A DNA stretch of 64,000 nt from Thiodiazotropha sp040507035 (GTDB lineage Bacteria; Pseudomonadota; Gammaproteobacteria; Chromatiales; Chromatiaceae). Positions 1-9,511 of the stretch are shown one piece after another. The notes under the pieces were generated by a model that worked only from the letters and a program-made list of their open reading frames with translations, did no database searches and was not told the DNA's origin. Every line of letters begins with the position of its first letter. Position 1 is the stretch's first letter. The translations under genes were made by a program, and so were the position numbers. The stretch is taken from NCBI GenBank assembly GCA_040507035.1, contig JBEVVR010000017.1, forward strand, positions 1 through 64,000, in the 5' to 3' direction.

Positions 1-1136
1 GTCCAGCGCGTCATCGAGAAGAGGGCGGCGTGATGCGGGATCTTTACCGCCTTACCATTGGTTTTGCCCGGCATTGGTCCATAGCTGAAGTGACGGTTTG
101 ATGCGTCGTCTGTTCTGATTTTCTGCTCAAGGCCGGGCAGGCAGCTTGAGTATTCGCGTAGAGTGACTTTTTGCGCCAAGGAATCATCATCCTGTGCCAA
201 GAGTACGGATGCATGGGCCAAAGGGCTGCCCAGGGTAATGAAATCGGTGACACGCCACTCACCATTGATCGTGTCAGGATCGGTAAACTCATTGAAATAG
301 TCGCGTTGAGCTTGCTGAAGTGCATCGATATTCGCCGTATTACCCTCCGAGGCGTCCTGCGCAATCTTCTCCATCGCATCATGGGCTATATGGGCCACCC
401 CGGCAGCCTTGGTTGGCACGTTATAGTTGTGAAAGGCATAGGATAAGATGTCGTAGCCAATGACACTACCCAGACTGTGTCCCACCAAGATGATGCGATC
501 GTATCCGCGATCATGTAGCTGCTTCAGCAGATCCACACCCGCGGAGCGGATCTCCTGTCGCCTTTGAATATTCTGCGCCGCGGGCCGTAGATAGCGGGCC
601 GCATCGCCCACTACCTCTTTCATCAAGAAACCCATGACTGCGATGGCTATGGTGCCGGCTATGGTCAAGATGACCGCAACCCAAATCGGCAGGCGCTCAA
701 GCAATCCAGGGCCTTGCGGATTTGCCAGGCCATCACCGATCATAAAAACCCAACCGCCGACAGCGACACCGACGATAATCCAGAGCGTGTAGAAAGCGGA
801 TATCAGGCCGGGAGGCACGCTACTCGGCTTGCGCCATAGCAGGCTGATGAGCCAGCCGATCAGATGACCGTAACCCGTACCATGCATCAGGTGCGCCCAG
901 TAAAACTCGAAGAAATCTGTCTTGATACCGGCTGAATTCTGCGGTGTGGTCAAGCGCCTCAACTCAAAGTTGTTGGAGACAAAATCAGGCTTGCTCCAGA
1001 CATGGCTGCCAGCATACTCGTTATGGATTGCTTTGTGTTCTGACCAAACGGTCTCGACAAAGGACCATAAAGTCTCCATGGGCCGCTGATTTCCGATACC
1101 GTGGATCATCAAGACGGCCTGTTTCTCGATTGGCAT
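1..1136 (-). CDS. Alpha/beta hydrolase with two membrane segments (3' end cut off by window edge)
   Basis: The frame is open from an ATG at 1136 to the left edge (378 codons seen, no stop), so the C-terminus is missing. The protein begins MPIEKQAVLMIHGIGNQ, with an HGIG oxyanion-type motif at residues 12-15. A nucleophile elbow GHSLGS places the likely catalytic Ser at about 221. Two hydrophobic stretches (about 112-133 and 151-172) suggest a membrane-inserted hairpin between the N-terminal strand and the elbow. A good ribosome site (TAGGAGG) lies about 10 bases before the ATG. The substrate is unknown; esterase or lipase activity is the family expectation. The next gene upstream on the same strand ends near 1232, so co-transcription is possible. 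Confidence 0.8.
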   Translation of the reverse strand, partial: MPIEKQAVLMIHGIGNQRPMETLWSFVETVWSEHKAIHNEYAGSHVWSKPDFVSNNFELRRLTTPQNSAGIKTDFFEFYWAHLMHGTGYGHLIGWLISLLWRKPSSVPPGLISAFYTLWIIVGVAVGGWVFMIGDGLANPQGPGLLERLPIWVAVILTIAGTIAIAVMGFLMKEVVGDAARYLRPAAQNIQRRQEIRSAGVDLLKQLHDRGYDRIILVGHSLGSVIGYDILSYAFHNYNVPTKAAGVAHIAHDAMEKIAQDASEGNTANIDALQQAQRDYFNEFTDPDTINGEWRVTDFITLGSPLAHASVLLAQDDDSLAQKVTLREYSSCLPGLEQKIRTDDASNRHFSYGPMPGKTNGKAVKIPHHAALFSMTRW

Positions 1137-1231
1137 GACGTGAAAACCTCCTATTTATCGCAAAAGATAACATTTTTTCTTCAAACCATCATGGTAACGA
1201 GATTGTTATCCATCTGTACCATATTGGGTAT

Positions 1232-2143
1232 CTACGGTAGCCAGTTGAAATAATCCATAGCATTTTCGTAACGGACCTTTTGGGCAACTTCTGTTGGCAG
1301 TTGCCTCAACCACTCACGATGAAAGCCGAGGAAACGTGACAGATACTGCCAACCCGTATCGGGCTCGTCCCAGGGATTGAGTTGTTCCACCGGCCAAACC
1401 GGATCAGAGCCAATCATGAATCGGTTAGGGTGAGCGATCACGAGATCCCTCCATTTATCTTTCAGCACGCCCGTATCATCTACAATACGCTTCCCCACAT
1501 GTCGCCACGGATCACGAGCCGACAGCTCCACATTCAGATTTGTGCAGCGTCTCAATGCGCGTGCAACCTCACCCGGCGGTAGAACAGAACCGGCATGTGC
1601 CCATAGAAAACGGGTTTTTGAATGTGCGCTGCAGAAGCCGATGAGATAGTCGGCCCGGGAAAATTCCGTGTGAACAAGGACGGGCAGATCAAATTCAGCT
1701 GCAAGCTCAAACAGACCGGAGATATTCGGGTGCTTCCAATCGGTGATGAAGCCGCTGATCATGTGAAGCTCACCGATACCGAAGTAGCGCCCCGACTCCA
1801 GTGCCTGCCGGACGCGTCCAAGTAGTTCTTTATCACGATACCAATTCGACCAATTGACAGAATCCTGATAGACCCCATAGATAGGGATCACTATCTCAGG
1901 CGCCAATTGCTGTAGCTCAAGGGCCAGCTCCGGGGGAGTGCCGGCGACTACCGCCAGCGCCACATTGTTGTCTCGCAGAATGTTAATAGCCTGTTGCGGT
2001 TCCGTGACCTCTTTTTGATTCCACTTCCAGTGCAGATGGGTATCGGCAAGCCTTGGCGGCCCTTCGCCGTTAACCTCAAGTGAAAACACAGCGAGAATTG
2101 AAAGCAGGGCAGCGAATGGTGTGCTTCCGATAAATCTGCTCAT
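1232..2143 (-). CDS. Exported amidohydrolase-family (TIM-barrel metal hydrolase) protein
   Basis: 303 residues. The N-terminus (MSRFIGSTPFAALLSILAVF) looks like a signal peptide, so the enzyme is probably periplasmic. Metal-binding features of the amidohydrolase_2 type are visible: DTHLH at residues 34-38, GELH in the middle, then HTEF, WAHAG and GSDPVW toward the C-terminus. These fit a metal-dependent hydrolase or decarboxylase. The substrate cannot be told. The gene lies divergently from the STAS operon that begins at 2394 and about 95 bases upstream of the membrane hydrolase on the same strand. Confidence 0.85.
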   Translation of the reverse strand: MSRFIGSTPFAALLSILAVFSLEVNGEGPPRLADTHLHWKWNQKEVTEPQQAINILRDNNVALAVVAGTPPELALELQQLAPEIVIPIYGVYQDSVNWSNWYRDKELLGRVRQALESGRYFGIGELHMISGFITDWKHPNISGLFELAAEFDLPVLVHTEFSRADYLIGFCSAHSKTRFLWAHAGSVLPPGEVARALRRCTNLNVELSARDPWRHVGKRIVDDTGVLKDKWRDLVIAHPNRFMIGSDPVWPVEQLNPWDEPDTGWQYLSRFLGFHREWLRQLPTEVAQKVRYENAMDYFNWLP

Positions 2144-2345
2144 AATGGTTCTGTTCTCGAATCAGGGGCGTGCGCCTAGGAAACCCAGGCATCTTGCTCA
2201 ACTTGACCTGTATATATTCACTTTTATTGTCTACAATCAATAGGATAGGGGGGCGCATATATAGCACCAGATCCCGCATAGAACCTAAAGATTTAGTCGG
2301 GATTTACGATATAGTATATATGCGCCGCATGCTAATACTTAACCG

Positions 2346-2355
2346 ATCGTACGAT
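2346..2355. promoter_or_regulatory. Palindrome ATCGTACGAT upstream of the STAS operon
   Basis: A 10-base perfect palindrome sits 39 bases before the STAS start codon. The same decamer forms the centre of a longer palindrome before the SprT-like gene at 30587-30606. It could be a repressor site. No regulator is identified. Confidence 0.3.
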
Positions 2356-2393
2356 TAATTTATTGCTATTTATATCAACATGTTGGAGTAAAT

Positions 2394-2846
2394 ATGAGTT
2401 CTAGTGACGTTGCTTTAAGTAGAAAGCAGATTGGTGGAGAAGTCCCGCTATTGACAACTGAAATCACCGATCAGTGTATCTATACCGGTCTTTTTGGAAC
2501 TATCGATTCAGCGAGAATGGCGGCGATTACTGAAAAAATGATCAATCTGGCAGAAGACAGGGAGGTAAGCGTTGCCATAGTTGACCTGTCAAATGTTGAA
2601 GCTATCGATTCTTCCGTGGCGGGTTATATGGTTCGGCTTGGTAAAACACTTAAGTTGGTTGGAGTAACGACAGTATTTTGCGGTATCTCTGGCTCACTGG
2701 CTTCTACCATGGTGGCGGCCGGACTCGGTTTGGAAGAATTTATTACCACCAGAAATATGAAAGAAGCATTGAGAGTCAGCTTGGAATTAACCGGCTACAA
2801 GTTAGAAAAAGCAGCCTCGGAGATTTCATCAGCTCAAGCAAAATAA
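2394..2846 (+). CDS. STAS-domain protein (RsbS/anti-anti-sigma-like)
   Basis: 150 residues with a STAS fold signature. The segment DLSNVEAIDSS (about 64-74) carries the Ser pair that is phosphorylated in RsbS and SpoIIAA-type proteins; S73 or S74 is the likely site. The C-terminal part (GVTTVFCGISGSLASTM) fits the family. STAS proteins bind a cognate serine kinase in their unphosphorylated state. The next gene encodes just such a kinase, fused to a phosphatase, so this is most likely its substrate and switch partner. A GGAG-type ribosome site precedes the ATG. The gene starts a three-gene operon that ends in a c-di-GMP enzyme. Confidence 0.88.
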   Translation: MSSSDVALSRKQIGGEVPLLTTEITDQCIYTGLFGTIDSARMAAITEKMINLAEDREVSVAIVDLSNVEAIDSSVAGYMVRLGKTLKLVGVTTVFCGISGSLASTMVAAGLGLEEFITTRNMKEALRVSLELTGYKLEKAASEISSAQAK

Positions 2847-2892
2847 GTAGTGCAATAACCAGAATGATCAATAACTTTTGTATTTTATCTTG

Positions 2893-3873
2893 ATGAATCA
2901 AATCGACTATGAAGTAGAGTCAGAAAAGGATTTCCGTCACCTCTTTAATCTCTCCCGGGATTTTATCCAGAAGATTGGAATAGACAGCCATCAAACCGCG
3001 AATGCAATTTTAGCCCTCTCAGAAATTGTAACCAACGCAATCAGATATTCTGGCAAAGCCAATGTTTATTTGGCTAGTACTGCCAACAAAAAAGGTGTTG
3101 AAATCGTTATCAATGATGATGGGCCAGGTATTCCCAATATCGACGAAGCCATGAAAGATGGTTTTAGCACGTTTTCTCATGCCAGTCTTGGCTTAGGGTT
3201 AGGCGCCGCAAAACGTTGTGTTGATGAACTATTAATCGATTCCTCAAGCGAAGGCACAACAATTACTCTAAGAACCTATCTAAGCGGCAACTTCTCAAAG
3301 ACAGATGTTGGCGTTGTTTCTTACCCCAAGCATGGGGAAGTTGTTAATGGAGATAGATATTTAATCAAGGATTACGAGGGGGATAAGCTTCTAATCGCCA
3401 TAATCGATGGTTCTGGTCATGGCGAAAAAGCACATATCGCTTCAAGTATGGTATTGAAAATTGTCGAGCAAAATTACAAAGTGCCTATTGAGAATATTCT
3501 TATTAAGGCACATGAAGCATTATGTGGCAGGGAAAAGCTGACATGCGCTGAAATGGCGATAGCCAGAATTACAGATAGCACCATCGAATACGGCTCCCTT
3601 GGAAATGTGTCTGGAGCCATACTATCCGACCCAAAACTTAGCTTTAAAATTAATAACGGACGGATAGGTATGACTCTGCCCGATACTCTGCAGATCAACC
3701 GTTATCATCGACCAGATGAATTCACACTGGTATTGCATTCAGATGGGATATCACACACCCTGAATTTAGAGGAGCTTTGTTCAGATAGTACGGCACAAAA
3801 TATTGCAGAGTCTTTATTCAATCAATTTGCATCACCATCTGATGACGCTACGATTATTGTATTGCGTGGTTAG
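2893..3873 (+). CDS. RsbT-like serine kinase fused to RsbX/PP2C-like phosphatase
   Basis: 326 residues from the ATG at 2893; an in-frame TTG at 2878 is possible but less likely. The N-terminal half is a GHKL ATPase of the RsbT/RsbW type: N-box SEIVTN (E44, N48), G1 box DDGPGI (75-80) and G2 box LGLGLG (99-104). The C-terminal half is a SpoIIE/RsbX-like PP2C domain with DGSGHG (172-177) and a terminal SDDA metal motif. One protein could therefore both phosphorylate and dephosphorylate the STAS partner. It lies 46 bases after the STAS gene and 2 bases before the GGDEF-EAL gene, which implies one transcript. Stand-alone RsbT and RsbX are the known forms; the direction of control here is inferred. 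Confidence 0.85.
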   Translation: MNQIDYEVESEKDFRHLFNLSRDFIQKIGIDSHQTANAILALSEIVTNAIRYSGKANVYLASTANKKGVEIVINDDGPGIPNIDEAMKDGFSTFSHASLGLGLGAAKRCVDELLIDSSSEGTTITLRTYLSGNFSKTDVGVVSYPKHGEVVNGDRYLIKDYEGDKLLIAIIDGSGHGEKAHIASSMVLKIVEQNYKVPIENILIKAHEALCGREKLTCAEMAIARITDSTIEYGSLGNVSGAILSDPKLSFKINNGRIGMTLPDTLQINRYHRPDEFTLVLHSDGISHTLNLEELCSDSTAQNIAESLFNQFASPSDDATIIVLRG

Positions 3874-3875
3874 CT

Positions 3876-5555
3876 ATGGATCAAAATGAAGAAACAGTCC
3901 ATCTAAGAAAGTATCTGACTGGAATTGTCGGCAATGCACCCTTTGGTATTGTGACCTTATCCTCTGATCGTCAAGTAGGCATAATAAACAGAAATGCAGT
4001 ACATTTGCTCGGGCATGAAAGTTTAGAGCCATTAGACATTGTAGATACTCACTCAACAATAGCTTTTGAACATGTACCAGAGCTGCTAGCAGCATTTCAA
4101 AGATGGCCAATAGATAGACAAATTACATCGCAAGAATTCAATAAGGTTAAAATCAAGAATCGAATAGTAAACATCATAATCAGAGCATTATTTAACGGCG
4201 CCCTTGTCATTATTGAAGATTTCACCAAGACGGCTGAACTAGAAGAATTACTAACAATTAGAGCGACTCATGACAAACTGACTTCTTTACCCAATAGAAG
4301 TGAATTTGAAGAGCGAGCCCATAGAGTAATCGCTCATGCGGTAAAGAAATCTCAAACAGGAGCGGTTTTTTTTATAGATCTAGACAGATTCAAACCAATC
4401 AATGACACGGCAGGACATGCTGCTGGAGATGCATTGTTAAGGAAAGTCGCGAATATACTTGAAAACTCAATAAGAAGCAGGGATATAGTTGCAAGAATTG
4501 GCGGTGATGAATTTGCTGTTTTACTTGAAAGCTGCCCAATAGAACCGGCGATTGAAATTGCAAACAAAATACGTAAAAAAATCCATAACTTTGTTTTTAC
4601 TTATGAAGACAATATCTTCAAAATAGGTGCCTCGATAGGTATTAGCCAGTTTGGTAAACCTGGAGATGATCTAACAACGATATTGAACTCAGCAGACAAT
4701 GCATGCCAAATAGCTAAAAGCCAAGGAAGAAATAATATACATGTAACAGATGTCGACCAAGATGAATACAAGAAACACAAGAATGAGGTAGGGTGGATAC
4801 AGCGTGTTGAGAATTCAATCGAAGATAATATTTTTGAGCTCTACTCACAGAAGATAGTTTCACTTAGTGAAAGTGACGAAGACATTTGTGAAATTCTGTT
4901 GAGACTACCTGACTCAAATGGTGCTGTTCTGTCTCCAAACACATTTATACCTCATGCCGAACGTTACGGTCTGATTTTGGATATAGATAAATGGGTACTG
5001 AGAAATAGCTTCAAATTAGCACAGCCGCATAGAACCTACTCGATCAACTTATCTGGACTTTCGATTACAGACTCAAGATTGGTAAGTTTTATCCATAAAG
5101 TTTCAAGTAACTATAATATTGCCCCATATAATATAATTTTTGAAATCACAGAATCTGCCGCCATCAAGAATTTCGAAAAGGCATTACAATTTATCAGCCA
5201 GCTAAAAGAGGATGGGTTTAGATTTGCTCTGGATGATTTTGGTGCAGGATTATCTTCTTTTTCCTACCTGAAAAATCTTCCGGTTGATTTTATAAAAATC
5301 GATAGATCCTTTATCAAGGACATAAATGAGGATAAATCATCGGTTTCTATTGTTAATTCAATTAATGATGTTTGTCATTCTCTTGGTTTAGCGTCCATAG
5401 CAGAAGGAATTGAAGATAAGAGTACGCTGAAGATAGTGCAAGATATTGGAATAAACTACGCTCAGGGATACCTATTCGAAAAACCGCATCCAATAATAGA
5501 GCCTGCTAGCATTCAACCGCTGATGGAACACAGTCGTTCGGGCATCGATCTGTAG
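3876..5555 (+). CDS. PAS-like/GGDEF/EAL c-di-GMP turnover protein
   Basis: 559 residues, no membrane segment. Residues 1-120 resemble a PAS-like sensor. A GGDEF domain follows with an intact GGDEF (209-213) and an inhibitory I-site RSRD (200-203) at the usual spacing. The EAL domain carries EILLR in place of EALLR, plus DDFGAGLSSFSYL and IKIDRSFI, so the catalytic residues look intact. It is therefore a possible dual synthase/phosphodiesterase for cyclic di-GMP. Co-transcription with the STAS and RsbT/RsbX-like genes suggests that partner switching controls its activity, as in the known RsbRST modules linked to GGDEF outputs. Base use is A+T rich compared with the apr and C1 genes. Confidence 0.9.
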   Translation: MDQNEETVHLRKYLTGIVGNAPFGIVTLSSDRQVGIINRNAVHLLGHESLEPLDIVDTHSTIAFEHVPELLAAFQRWPIDRQITSQEFNKVKIKNRIVNIIIRALFNGALVIIEDFTKTAELEELLTIRATHDKLTSLPNRSEFEERAHRVIAHAVKKSQTGAVFFIDLDRFKPINDTAGHAAGDALLRKVANILENSIRSRDIVARIGGDEFAVLLESCPIEPAIEIANKIRKKIHNFVFTYEDNIFKIGASIGISQFGKPGDDLTTILNSADNACQIAKSQGRNNIHVTDVDQDEYKKHKNEVGWIQRVENSIEDNIFELYSQKIVSLSESDEDICEILLRLPDSNGAVLSPNTFIPHAERYGLILDIDKWVLRNSFKLAQPHRTYSINLSGLSITDSRLVSFIHKVSSNYNIAPYNIIFEITESAAIKNFEKALQFISQLKEDGFRFALDDFGAGLSSFSYLKNLPVDFIKIDRSFIKDINEDKSSVSIVNSINDVCHSLGLASIAEGIEDKSTLKIVQDIGINYAQGYLFEKPHPIIEPASIQPLMEHSRSGIDL

Positions 5556-5665
5556 ACAGCACAGAGATCTATACGATGTCTTGACAGTAGACGCAGCGCA
5601 TTTTCTGGACGGAGTGGATCTTCACTAGACCTTTACCCTGGGATTAGAGGATATGACCTTGTCCC

Positions 5666-5695
5666 TTGACCCAACAAGAGATCATTAAATATACT
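5666..5695 (+). promoter_or_regulatory. Candidate sigma-70 promoter of the MoxR/VWA cassette
   Basis: TTGACC (5666-5671) and TATACT (5690-5695) are separated by 18 bases, each matching the consensus at five of six positions. The -10 box ends about 90 bases before the GTG start at 5786. It is the only strong promoter-like pair noticed in the 230-base gap after the GGDEF-EAL gene. Confidence 0.45.
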
Positions 5696-5785
5696 CTTGC
5701 CGCTTGTGACATAGACCATGACCCAAATCTAGAAAACCTATTCATTGGAATTTTAAAATTGCATTAACAATGGAAGTAGTGATCA

Positions 5786-8700
5786 GTGAATATTTTTAAC
5801 AAACTTAAGCGTGCTGTAGATCCGCGGACCAAGACGGTTACTGCGGATATGAAACGGCTCAATACTGTAGAGTCCGGCCTGGATCAAAAGGCTATAGATT
5901 ACATCATTGATGGCAAGAATGAGACCGTATTATCCACGCTATCAAACTGTTGTAACGGGTCAGAGTTGGAAGTGACTAAAACTTACATAGAGCGCAATTC
6001 AGCCACCAGGTATCGCCGACAACTACTAGCGCAACACGCGCCTTACGATGTCGAATTTGCAGTCCGTTACACCAAAGTTTTATCAGCCTCCATCAAAGAT
6101 ATTCCTGATAATTGTGCGGGTAGCAGCAAGACTAACAGATTGGTGAGGGTCTTCTTTTCTGAAGTGTTTGAAGGGATCAAAAAGAGTATCAATACTTGGC
6201 CAGCACAGCCTGAAGAGATTCGTGAGAATGGGTTGACTATTGCAACGGCGCAGGATATTACCTTGTCCTTTGGCGGGACGATTGTCGACCTCGTCGATGT
6301 TTTATTCCATGAGAAAGGGCAATGGAGTTCCATAACTGGCGATCTCTATCGACAAGCTATTGACGTCAAACCTTTACTCAAAAAATATCCCAAGGAAACC
6401 ATAGATGCGGGACGGAGGATTCACGCAATCTCGCGATCAAATCTGATTCAGGATCTACATCGTTGCGGATTGGCAGACACTTCGGAATATAGGGATTTTA
6501 TTATCGAACTTGCCGGTGACAATTCCAAAGCTGTGCGAGAGGTGGCGATATCACTGATCAGTACATTCGATACTGGCTATCTTGTACCAAAAGCCATTGA
6601 ACTTCTGAATAAAGGTAAGGTATCAATACGTGCAGGTATGGTTGAATTGCTTGCCAAGCTAGGGACGGAACCGGCATTACAAGCCTTGCGCTCTCATAAT
6701 GAAAAGGAAAAAACCGCCCGAATAGTGGCCGCTATCGAAGCTGCTATGACAGTCTCCAAACACGTCCAAGCCGAGTCAGCGGAGCGCGACAATAACAAGC
6801 AATATCATGCCATCGACGGAACAGTTGTTGAGATACCCGAGCTTGGAACGATTGCAGATGGAGAACATCCAATATTTGGAGTAAATGACCGCGTTCAACT
6901 GGTAAAAATAATTCAGGAAGAAAATGATCGGATAAAAAAGCACAATGAAGAGAATAAAAAGGCAGGATATAGACATCGGTTATCGGCATTGAAAGAAAAT
7001 CTCGCGGATAAAGCACTCGAGTTTTTTAATGAGGGAGAACGATCGAAAAATATTGCAAATCGGGAGTTAATTAATTTCCTAACCCGTGGATCAGGAGGGC
7101 AGTGGGCCCGGAATGCACTTGCAAGGCTGCCGCAAACAACCGCGCTTCGACTAGCAGTCCAAACAACCCGAAGTGCATATGCCGCTCTATCACCTTATGG
7201 ACATGGTCCATTTGTGGACACTATACGAGATTATATCAGCGGTCCGAATGGTGATCTTAGAAATCTTGAAGCGATCGATATCGAGATGGAAGCTGAAAAC
7301 TGGTTTGGCCATGGATCGAGCCGATTAACGAGAAAGGTACAAGCAGGTGACTTACTACGCTCTGTGATTCAAGACGATTACGCCTACATGGAGCCCAATC
7401 TCGATAATGTTCCTTCCGATTCTTTGTGGCCCTATCTGGCACAAAGTTTCGATGTGATCGACGAGGCATTTGGTCTTAAACCTCATACAGGTGTCAAGCT
7501 TAGCCGCGTGGGTGCAATTAAAGTTCTATATCGGCTTCCTAAGACACCATCGCGATATTTTGGCCAGCTACTTGAAGCAGCAACGGGTGAAACAAAAAGT
7601 GGGAGAGCCGAAGCACGCGCGATGTTGGCGAATGCGCCAGCGGTGGATGATCACATATTGGCATTGCTCAATGACTCTCGTCAGGCTGTTCGTGCAGGTG
7701 CTGCAGAATGGATTGCAGCAAGGAAATACACAGAAGGCATTCCGGCACTTAAAGCTCGCTTAAAAAAGGAAAAATCAGAAATTACCAAAGCAGCGCTCCT
7801 CACCACATTAGACGCGCTCGGAGAGGATTTGAGTGGGTTCGTCGGACCGAAAGCGCTGCTCGAAGAGGCAGAAGCCGGTCTAAAAAAAGCCAAACTGGAT
7901 AAACTTGAATGGCTAAACCTCGATCATCTGCCCAAACTGCGTTACCCCTCAAATCGAGCAGTCCCGAATGAGGTGCTCAAGTGGTGGATCTTTCTCGCGG
8001 TAAAGTTAAAACAACCCGGAGGTAATGCACTCTTTGATATTTATCTTCAACGCCTGAATCCTCAAGATGCAGAGCACTTTTCAGCTTGGGTTTTAGATAG
8101 TTGGTATAACTACGATACCGCACAACCTTCGGACCAGGAAGGCAGCGCCTATGCAAAGCAAAATGCAGCCAAACACTATAACAGCATGAAGAAGTGGTAT
8201 AAGGGTTATACCGAGGAACAAGCCTATGCCGACCTGAAACGGGACTTTATGTCGAATTATCTCAATAGCGGCGCTGCTACAAAAGGATTACTCGCTCTGG
8301 CAAGCCACACACCTGCAACCATCGCCGCTGATAGGGTGAGAAGCTACCTGAAGAATCATGGTTCAAGAACTTCACAGGCTTCCGCCTTACTAGAGATGCT
8401 TGCGAACAAAGGAGATCCAGTGTCGTTACAGGTCGTCATCGCAGCCGCAACTCGACTGAAGCAAAAAGGCGTGCAAAAGTTCGCAGCGACACTTATCGAG
8501 AAAGTGGCTGCTGCCAAATCATGGAGCTTGGACGAACTTGCTGACAGAACGGTCCCCAGTGCCGGGCTGGATGACGATGGCATCTTACGTTTACCCTGTG
8601 GACCTGATAATAAAATCTATGAAGCAAGTATCGGTGATTCCTTTATTTTCGAAATCCGAAACCCAGACGGTAAATCCGTAAAGTCTCTGCCCAGTGGACA

Positions 8701-9511
8701 AGACGATACAACGAAGGAGTCAAAGAAACAGTTGTCCATGTCTCGTCGCGAATTGAAACAAGTCATCACAATGCAGTCGTCCAGGCTTTACGAGGCGCTC
8801 TGTGCCGAGCGAAGTTGGCCACTCGAAGACTGGCGACGCGATATATCCGGGCACCCCATCATGCGACGACTTGCTGAACGCAGTGTATGGTTGGGCTTGG
8901 ATGACAACGATACCATTGTCAGCGCGTTTCGACCGACGCAAGAAGGTGACTACACTGACGCTAACGATGAAGATATCAACATTGAATTATTTTCATCGAT
9001 TTGTCTTGCCCATGGCGCACTGATCGATACCTCAGAGACTGAGGCATGGAAACGTCATCTTGACGACTACGAGGTTAAGCCACTGTTTGAGCAGTTTACC
9101 CGCCCTTTGTTGTCTATTGATAAAGAACAAGCGTCAATGACCACTATTGAAGATCGAAAAGGGTGGGTCACGGATACCTTCACGTTTCGCGGTGAAGCGT
9201 CAAAACTGGGATATGAACGCGGTGAAGCTATGGATGGCGGCTTCTTTAACGAGTACAAAAAGAACTTCCAAAGCGCTGGCATATTGGCAATCATTGAGTT
9301 TTCAGGAAACTGCCTGCCCGAAGAAAATGTTCCAGCCGCAATGATCTCACTTGCATTTGAACGCTACTCATCTGGCAGAAGAACCGGAGGAACCTTGAAA
9401 CTCTCAGAAGTCCCGCCAGTGTTACTATCCGAGTGTTGGAATGATTATCGATCAATTGCGGAAAAAGGTGTATTTGAAGAAAACTGGGAGAAAAACATGC
9501 CATGGATGTAA
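5786..9511 (+). CDS. HEAT-repeat / DUF4132-like giant protein, YehI-type
   Basis: 1241 residues from a GTG start with GGAAG upstream. The central part (about 190-330 and 600-690) has short degenerate helical repeats with alanine/leucine spacing typical of HEAT repeats. The C-terminal third resembles DUF4132: a segment starting KIYEASIGDSF, then MSRRELKQVI, ...LAERSVWLGLD and HLDDYEVKPLFEQ. Length and domain match E. coli YehI (about 1210 residues). The stop overlaps the start of the MoxR gene by 10 bases. The role is unknown; as a repeat scaffold it could present clients to the neighbouring AAA+ ATPase, which is inference. Confidence 0.75.
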   Translation: MNIFNKLKRAVDPRTKTVTADMKRLNTVESGLDQKAIDYIIDGKNETVLSTLSNCCNGSELEVTKTYIERNSATRYRRQLLAQHAPYDVEFAVRYTKVLSASIKDIPDNCAGSSKTNRLVRVFFSEVFEGIKKSINTWPAQPEEIRENGLTIATAQDITLSFGGTIVDLVDVLFHEKGQWSSITGDLYRQAIDVKPLLKKYPKETIDAGRRIHAISRSNLIQDLHRCGLADTSEYRDFIIELAGDNSKAVREVAISLISTFDTGYLVPKAIELLNKGKVSIRAGMVELLAKLGTEPALQALRSHNEKEKTARIVAAIEAAMTVSKHVQAESAERDNNKQYHAIDGTVVEIPELGTIADGEHPIFGVNDRVQLVKIIQEENDRIKKHNEENKKAGYRHRLSALKENLADKALEFFNEGERSKNIANRELINFLTRGSGGQWARNALARLPQTTALRLAVQTTRSAYAALSPYGHGPFVDTIRDYISGPNGDLRNLEAIDIEMEAENWFGHGSSRLTRKVQAGDLLRSVIQDDYAYMEPNLDNVPSDSLWPYLAQSFDVIDEAFGLKPHTGVKLSRVGAIKVLYRLPKTPSRYFGQLLEAATGETKSGRAEARAMLANAPAVDDHILALLNDSRQAVRAGAAEWIAARKYTEGIPALKARLKKEKSEITKAALLTTLDALGEDLSGFVGPKALLEEAEAGLKKAKLDKLEWLNLDHLPKLRYPSNRAVPNEVLKWWIFLAVKLKQPGGNALFDIYLQRLNPQDAEHFSAWVLDSWYNYDTAQPSDQEGSAYAKQNAAKHYNSMKKWYKGYTEEQAYADLKRDFMSNYLNSGAATKGLLALASHTPATIAADRVRSYLKNHGSRTSQASALLEMLANKGDPVSLQVVIAAATRLKQKGVQKFAATLIEKVAAAKSWSLDELADRTVPSAGLDDDGILRLPCGPDNKIYEASIGDSFIFEIRNPDGKSVKSLPSGQDDTTKESKKQLSMSRRELKQVITMQSSRLYEALCAERSWPLEDWRRDISGHPIMRRLAERSVWLGLDDNDTIVSAFRPTQEGDYTDANDEDINIELFSSICLAHGALIDTSETEAWKRHLDDYEVKPLFEQFTRPLLSIDKEQASMTTIEDRKGWVTDTFTFRGEASKLGYERGEAMDGGFFNEYKKNFQSAGILAIIEFSGNCLPEENVPAAMISLAFERYSSGRRTGGTLKLSEVPPVLLSECWNDYRSIAEKGVFEENWEKNMPWM

